Notes under the pieces: model-generated
What the model was told of the DNA's origin: nothing
The model's input: only the letters and a program-made list of their open reading frames with translations
The model's database searches: none
Position numbers and translations under genes: made by a program
Shown: in pieces, positions 6,601-7,771 of the stretch
Layout of the letters: every line of letters starts with the position of its first letter
How positions within the stretch are numbered: position 1 is the first letter of the stretch
NCBI GenBank assembly: GCA_017526045.1
Contig: JAFXRX010000067.1
Coordinates: forward strand, 1-7,771
Reading direction: 5' to 3'
Source of the DNA: Opitutales bacterium
GTDB lineage: Bacteria; Verrucomicrobiota; Verrucomicrobiia; Opitutales; Intestinicryptomonadaceae
DNA: 7,771 nt

Positions 6601-7771
6601 TATTTGACAAGTGGACAGGCGATGTGGAAAATGTCGAGGATATAACATCGCCCTCGACCACAATTCTGATGCCAGCCCGAGCCGTCTCGATTGCCGTCAC
6701 CTACAAGGAATTGAGCGGCGAAGACCCCTTCGGCGAGCCTGTTGTGTATCCGAACGTGCAGATGACAATCTTGGGCTCTGTCGATTTCTACGGCAGCCCC
6801 GCGCCCGAAGGCTGCGTTATCGGCGCCTTTGTAAACGGCGAGCTGCGCGGCAAGACAACGGTTGCGTCTTTCAACAACAAGGCGTTCGTAAATCTGACAT
6901 TGAACGTTTCCGCAAACGGCGAAAAAGTGTATTTCAAAATTTGGAATCCCGCCTACGACACGGTCAACGAAGCCACGGAAAAATGCGCAGCCACCGCCGA
7001 ATCGGGCGAAATTTTAGGCACGATAGATTCGCCTTATGAAATCGTTTTTGCCGACGAGATGCTCTCTTTGGAATTGGCCCTCAATAGCGGCTGGAATCAG
7101 GTGTCGTTTAATGTTGAGCTTGAAAGCATGAATATAAGGTCGGTTTTTGGCGAGGCAATAGATGATGTTGCGCTTATCCAGGGCAACGGCAAATCGTTTA
7201 ATCCCGCTTGGCCAGACGCGCTCAATACGCTGACTTCTTTCGACAATGTATCGGGCTTTTGGGTAAAAATGAATTCAGCAAACACCCTGAGCTTGCAGGG
7301 CAACGCGCTGGACGTTTCGGGCAATGCCATTAACTTGAAGGCGGGCTGGAACAATGTCGGCTACACGCCTTCGATTGCAGGCGAAATCAGGACCGTTCTT
7401 GCCTCCGCGCTGGCTTCTGGCAAGATCGAGCGCGTGATAAACGCAAGCGGCAACTTCTCCCCGTCGACGCCAGACATCTTGAATTCCCTCAAAGAAATGC
7501 AGCCCGGCAAGGGCTATTGGATTAAGGCAAGCGAAAACATCTCGATTGTCTTTGACGAGCCCGCGCCTGTTCGCGCCGCCTCGATGTCTTTAAATTCATC
7601 CCCGAAAAAATCCGCCGCGACGCTGCGCTCCGCAGGTTCGGATAGTTTTGGCGAGCCCGTTGTCTACCCGAACGTGCAGATGACGATTATTGCCGATGTG
7701 CAAATCGACGGAGGCGCAGTCCCCGCAAACAGCGTTGTTGCGGCGTTTGCAGGCGGCGAGCTGCGCGGCAA
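564..7771 (+). CDS. Giant secreted multi-module beta-helix surface protein, 3' partial
   Basis: One uninterrupted frame runs from ATG 564, after a good ribosome binding site, to the window end with no stop, giving at least 2402 residues. It starts with a Sec signal peptide. Three right-handed parallel beta-helix modules (23-681, 770-1250, 1348-1797) follow, separated by spacers that look Ig-like. Then come an Ig-like domain, an InlB-type repeat domain, a YPNxQMTI domain, a tandem GWN unit and the beginning of a second YPNxQMTI domain. Beta-helix coils are marked by recurring NCxFxxN. Composition is rich in Asn, Ser, Gly and Thr, as in large bacterial adhesins and Pmp-like proteins. The likely role is a cell-surface or secreted protein for adhesion or glycan binding; no enzyme active site is recognisable. 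The C-terminal anchor, which would tell the export route, lies outside the window. It sits 9 bases after the TIR-like gene. GC content falls sharply between about 1540 and 2340. Confidence 0.95.
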   Translation, partial: MKKILSIFWISLLAATSYAADKVYMVSTYGDDSNNGLSWATAKRTIQAAMNLAESSDSIWVAEGTYYPTDNASNNTDKTLSFTTKNGVKMYGGFPKTGTPAMSNRDPSKYATILSGNIGDVNSSTDNSENVFTISDSNIDDLTVIDGFSIKAGSTNSMKISAGGPILRNIKFESSTTGLEYTSAKTTSLQNCYFNSLTNSYKLNSAGGLEISNSTFINCSGSQLNDSSSLSVTGSSFSNATIYKECKSQNTSISNCTFTNLTSRTGFLAQKYTDGKSTISNCSFTNSSYKLIYSNEITTVSNCTFENNSDTKGMTSLSTTVSMKKIDQSWASVDLSIGISGSGCFVMLDHENSIMRNCSFVNNKRIISLVSEQIKSRILSAHEQAISAAADKISSYSTGVIRIYQTVNLKGFSENKILKINGLLESSKFVNNEVSLQADDTLYLPHGEGVTYLDRYDVFFGEATYNFPAKNDIDSSIVFGNNLKISNCLFENNINNSGKLNFEISDFNSNITTTVYSENSSKFIKSSMVIAEDGTIINSTYVGNYSLSGPSAISSYNSKIRNCTFFENVTSQRYVVSTNGATDNAYKPQNCIFWDNMTSDGVGYENLDVSPVNSIVGQKYRDPSKDPKLLPLGDYGGPTETMPVSAGSSAIGKATVDSLVTTDQRGYTRSQTAPTIGACEYQNTVERINICADEQASTFALGYEFTLRGHTDSNVLEYIWYKNGVEVESNEDGSLTDSLSSGSAKYSVMAIYDGGLMESEEFTVSAGEPVIYVKTSGSDSNDGLTWNNAKKTISAAINAACYGSEIWIEKGTYSETVTLKNGIRLVGEFNGNETDKSQRTLPDTSFNTQNLQTKISKIANGIDYPRVTENAAIDGIYVDGTAEAKYSSFSIYNSFISGNLSMSRAWSENYIKFENSRLNGTNKFYDVSPIKMNSVWRGQLWFDNTNIKNRITENYHYELKGMGGNYMFSNVSNPYMTFSGTGNGNIINTSSDNVSFDAGNIGGAYIEITDSKNFAGDLNSTGSIAYVTVDKSTGTNINLNKSKISGAVNVKNSCDNTTINNWFGKKLIVSASNNNTFENIMVKDSDACGIELTNSAKNCITNAVVYNASSYGLKLSNSERTFLMNCSIYKNKGVGVYTTDTMNCAIYNSIVWGNSSSFSIPSSISDSWVIAYSDIQGGYANGISILNVYPRIIEVEDFERMPVYLGLLESSPVRGKGATQSEVLSSLTVPSKDIRGVSRSTPTALGAFEYIVPTSVASKEIEDIDVARGKYINYAFAATGGIRNYWIEATSNTGYPWKIMSGQTGTSYSRLATSSDKNANLYYGAVVLDADGGLNEMGYGKLSVFDLLYVRSNASGNKDGSSWANAYSDLATALNAAVSQSRIYVSAGTYPVNGANASNRDRKQAFALKNDVEVYGGFPATGEPEFEDRNPDANETILTADLSGNDADTDGDGLSDLSTKSENAYRVFFHPSSIALNSSAVLDGFTIRGGYDDATEEEYKSGAAMFNSASSPTIRNCVFVDNYSLNNGGAVVNQNSASPSFTDCDFLNNYAYYGGAICNVGSSPKISSSYFYNNKSKYNGGAIRNNSGSAAEISKCQFSLNSATNGGAVEAYESSPIIKSSTFAGNSASSSGGAVYAYTSSNPTIENCTFSENSAYFGGAIYARENSNAKIVHSTISGNSARYNGGALYSQNATPEVVNSILWGNVANTSGSEVYTSSSTPKITYSVVEGGYSGAGNTAENPKLDELADNGGEVYTMAVQSGSSAIEAAATGSNMPSTDARGVARSKTAPTIGAYEYSGLNINITIAQSEMYSGNSGTLTAQIPSGSPAATSYKWQVLQNDSWSDIPNSNSAQLTLENCVVQMPAYRVIVSFGSDNVASSEFTPVVRESANITSQPNSVEIDEGGNFTLSVSASGYGSLNYQWQKLSGGVWVDIEGATSNSYTVQNAPHSNSGQYRCKVSNGGATVYTNSANVQINAAVALYSLAVENGAGGGSFAEGEEVSITANAAPDGMVFDKWTGDVENVEDITSPSTTILMPARAVSIAVTYKELSGEDPFGEPVVYPNVQMTILGSVDFYGSPAPEGCVIGAFVNGELRGKTTVASFNNKAFVNLTLNVSANGEKVYFKIWNPAYDTVNEATEKCAATAESGEILGTIDSPYEIVFADEMLSLELALNSGWNQVSFNVELESMNIRSVFGEAIDDVALIQGNGKSFNPAWPDALNTLTSFDNVSGFWVKMNSANTLSLQGNALDVSGNAINLKAGWNNVGYTPSIAGEIRTVLASALASGKIERVINASGNFSPSTPDILNSLKEMQPGKGYWIKASENISIVFDEPAPVRAASMSLNSSPKKSAATLRSAGSDSFGEPVVYPNVQMTIIADVQIDGGAVPANSVVAAFAGGELRG
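630..2606 (+). repeat. Beta-helix module A (residues 23-681)
   Basis: It opens with VYMVSTYGDDSNNGLSW and reaches GTY 40 residues after the first Tyr. It continues with KMYGGFPKTG and a DGF segment, the usual start of bacterial parallel beta-helix surface proteins. The body carries many ladder coils such as ISNCTFTN, VSNCTFENN, MRNCSFVNN and IRNCTFFEN. It closes with NCIFWDN, then DQRGYTRSQTAPTIGACEY, resembling the choice-of-anchor Q ending. At about 659 residues it is the longest of the three modules. The extra length includes an AT-rich part with a helix-like segment. Confidence 0.8.
1671..1745 (+). other. Predicted helical insert in module A
   Basis: Residues 370-394 (VSEQIKSRILSAHEQA and onward) are rich in Glu, Lys, Gln and Ala with hydrophobics every three to four residues, and contain no Gly or Pro. 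This looks alpha-helical, unlike the Asn/Ser/Gly-rich beta coils on both sides. It is probably a loop insertion protruding from the beta-helix. The prediction is by eye only. Confidence 0.45.
2607..2870 (+). other. Spacer domain between modules A and B, possibly Ig-like
   Basis: Residues 682-769 have alternating hydrophobic strands, including YEFTLRG, LEYIWYKNGVEVES, KYSVMAIYDGG and EEFTVS. The WYKNG turn with a later YSVMAIYDGG strand resembles the Trp core and final strands of bacterial Ig-like domains. The usual Cys pair is absent. It probably acts as a spacer between beta-helix modules. Confidence 0.55.
2871..4313 (+). repeat. Beta-helix module B (residues 770-1250)
   Basis: It starts VIYVKTSGSDSNDGLTW and reaches GTY 39 residues after the Tyr, matching the spacing in modules A and C. 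It then shows GIRLVGEFNGNE in place of the GGFP segment. The middle has irregular beta coils (TNIKN, SNVSN, SDNVSF) without the GGA ladder. The end has MNCSIYKN, NSIVWGNS and YSDIQGGY, then DIRGVSRSTPTALGAFEY. It is the most divergent of the three modules but has the same start and finish. Confidence 0.75.
4314..4604 (+). other. Spacer domain between modules B and C
   Basis: Residues 1251-1347 contain strands such as YINYAFAATGG, NYWIEATS, LYYGAVVLDADGG and GKLSVFD, ending right at the LYVRSNASG opening of module C. The size and position match the spacer after module A, so an Ig-like fold is likely. Sequence similarity between the two is weak, so homology is inferred mainly from position. Confidence 0.5.
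4899..4931 (+). other. Calcium-type Asp loop (DADTDGDGLSD)
   Basis: Residues 1446-1456 have Asp at every other position followed by GLSD, the spacing seen in thrombospondin type 3 and dockerin-like calcium-binding loops. Module A has no such loop at the equivalent site (GNIGDVNSSTDN), so it is specific to module C. Calcium binding is inferred. Confidence 0.6.
5064..5678 (+). repeat. Eight 26-residue GGA[IV]/CxFxxN repeats
   Basis: GGA motifs, followed by Ile, Val or Leu, begin at 5145, 5223, 5301, 5379, 5457, 5535 and 5616, preceded by a degenerate SGAAM at 5064. Spacing is 78 bases for five consecutive steps and 81 for the first and last. Each unit has the pattern GGA[IV]-x5-SxPxI-xx-C/S-x-F-xxN-x-A, as in NCTFSENSAYFGGAIYA. 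This is the combination of GGA[IL] and FxxN motifs known from chlamydial polymorphic membrane proteins and related bacterial beta-helix proteins. One unit should equal one helix turn with a ladder face. Confidence 0.9.
5955..6236 (+). other. Ig-like-looking spacer domain after module C
   Basis: Residues 1798-1891 contain SGTLTAQI, TSYKWQVLQNDSWSDIPNSN, QLTLEN and YRVIVSFGSDNVASSEF. The KWQ...W(S)DI pattern with a later YRV strand parallels the YQWQK...WVDI and YRCKV pattern of the following domain, so the two are probably tandem Ig-like domains. The first lacks the final Cys. Confidence 0.65.
6237..6488 (+). other. Ig-like domain (residues 1892-1975)
   Basis: ITSQPNSVEIDEGGNFTL is the standard opening of bacterial I-set/Ig_3-like domains. 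YQWQK supplies the core Trp and SGQYRCKVSNGG the Tyr-x-Cys strand (Cys1957). The segment ends TNSANVQI. Such domains commonly serve as stalks or ligand-binding modules in surface proteins. Confidence 0.85.
6498..6713 (+). other. InlB-type bacterial repeat domain (residues 1979-2050)
   Basis: The sequence YSLAVENGAGGGSFAEGE, then EVSITANAAPDGMVFDKW, TGDVENVED and TTILMPARAVSIAVTYK matches the familiar divergent InlB B-repeat pattern: an opening strand, G-x-G-xx-xxGE turn, A-x-A-x-x-G-x-x-F-x-x-W, then a TxxMPxxxVxxxxxY ending. It is a small beta domain found in secreted and wall-associated proteins. One copy is present. Confidence 0.88.
6726..7058 (+). repeat. YPNxQMTI...GELRGK domain, copy 1 (residues 2055-2165)
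   Basis: FGEPVVYPNVQMTI begins at 6729, followed by VIGAFVNGELRGKTTV, KVYFKIWNPAYDTV and ILGTIDSPYEIVF. I have seen this pattern (MTI start, GAFVxGELRGK middle, FKIW) in large secreted proteins of environmental and gut bacteria, but I cannot name the family with certainty. The fold looks all-beta and its role is unknown. A second copy begins 918 bases downstream. Confidence 0.7.
7065..7574 (+). repeat. Two tandem 85-residue GWN...G[FY]W[IV]K units
   Basis: GWNQV begins at 7089 and GWNNV at 7344; GFWVKM begins at 7257 and GYWIKA at 7512. The interval is 255 bases (85 residues) in both comparisons, and GWN to G[FY]W is 56 residues in each copy, so the units align without gaps in between. The shared skeleton also includes IR[ST]V and PD[AI]LN[TS]L. 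Each copy is probably a small beta-rich domain; two together may form one pseudo-symmetric domain. Confidence 0.85.
7647..7771 (+). repeat. YPNxQMTI domain, copy 2, cut by window end
   Basis: The 14-residue start FGEPVVYPNVQMTI is identical in protein to copy 1, and the visible part ends at GELRGK in register with copy 1 (918-base offset, no gaps). The DNA differs at several wobble positions, so this is a real, older duplication and not an assembly echo. A 26-residue Ala/Ser/Lys-rich linker (from about 7569) joins it to the GWN units. Confidence 0.9.

Noticed and set aside
6611..7039. Plus-strand Arg-rich open frame of 142 codons
   Set aside because: It is an out-of-frame reading of GC-rich codons in the InlB-type and MTI domains. 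Arg-rich shadows of this type are common and no start signal supports it.
564..7771. Autotransporter, type IX or PEP-CTERM assignment for the giant protein
   Set aside because: The C-terminus is outside the window, so no barrel or sorting signal can be seen and the export route cannot be assigned.

Overview
The window holds two genes on the plus strand, and both run off an edge. The first (from before position 1 to 554) is a small cytoplasmic protein with a TIR-like / nucleoside-deoxyribosyltransferase-like fold; only its extreme N-terminus seems to be missing. The second starts at 564 and stays open without a stop codon to the last base. It is at least 2402 residues (roughly 250 kDa) of a secreted or surface-exposed repeat protein and fills about 93% of the window. 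It is easy to miss because no stop codon is present. All other plus- and minus-strand open frames lie inside it and are shadows. There is no non-coding stretch longer than about 10 bases, and I see no tRNA, rRNA, CRISPR, insertion sequence, promoter or terminator.

Layout of the giant protein (residue numbers from its ATG): signal peptide 1-20; beta-helix module A 23-681; spacer 682-769; beta-helix module B 770-1250; spacer 1251-1347; beta-helix module C 1348-1797, containing a 26-residue GGA[IV] repeat ladder and a calcium-type Asp loop; an Ig-like-looking spacer 1798-1891; a recognisable Ig-like domain 1892-1975; an InlB-type bacterial repeat domain 1979-2050; a 'YPNxQMTI...GELRGK' domain 2055-2165; two copies of an 85-residue 'GWN...G[FY]W[IV]K' unit about 2168-2335; and the start of a second YPNxQMTI domain at 2362, cut by the window end. 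Each beta-helix module opens with a related DG-x-[ST]W...GTY segment and closes with an [IL]GAxEY motif like the choice-of-anchor Q ending, so the protein looks built by serial duplication of a whole surface-protein architecture.

The organism is probably a Gram-negative-type bacterium with a mid-range, locally variable GC content. A strong AGGAG ribosome binding site argues mildly against Bacteroidota, which often lack one. The Pmp-like GGA[IV]/FxxN repeats and the mix of domains would fit the PVC group (Verrucomicrobiota, Lentisphaerota, Kiritimatiellota, Chlamydiota), but this is a low-confidence inference and the same modules occur in other phyla.

The genes are 9 bases apart, and the second gene's ribosome binding site overlaps the first gene's stop codon, so they may be co-transcribed and translationally coupled. 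A TIR-like protein next to a giant adhesin-like protein is an unusual pair. Nothing in the sequence proves a shared function, and the upstream neighbours that would decide whether this is a defence locus are outside the window.
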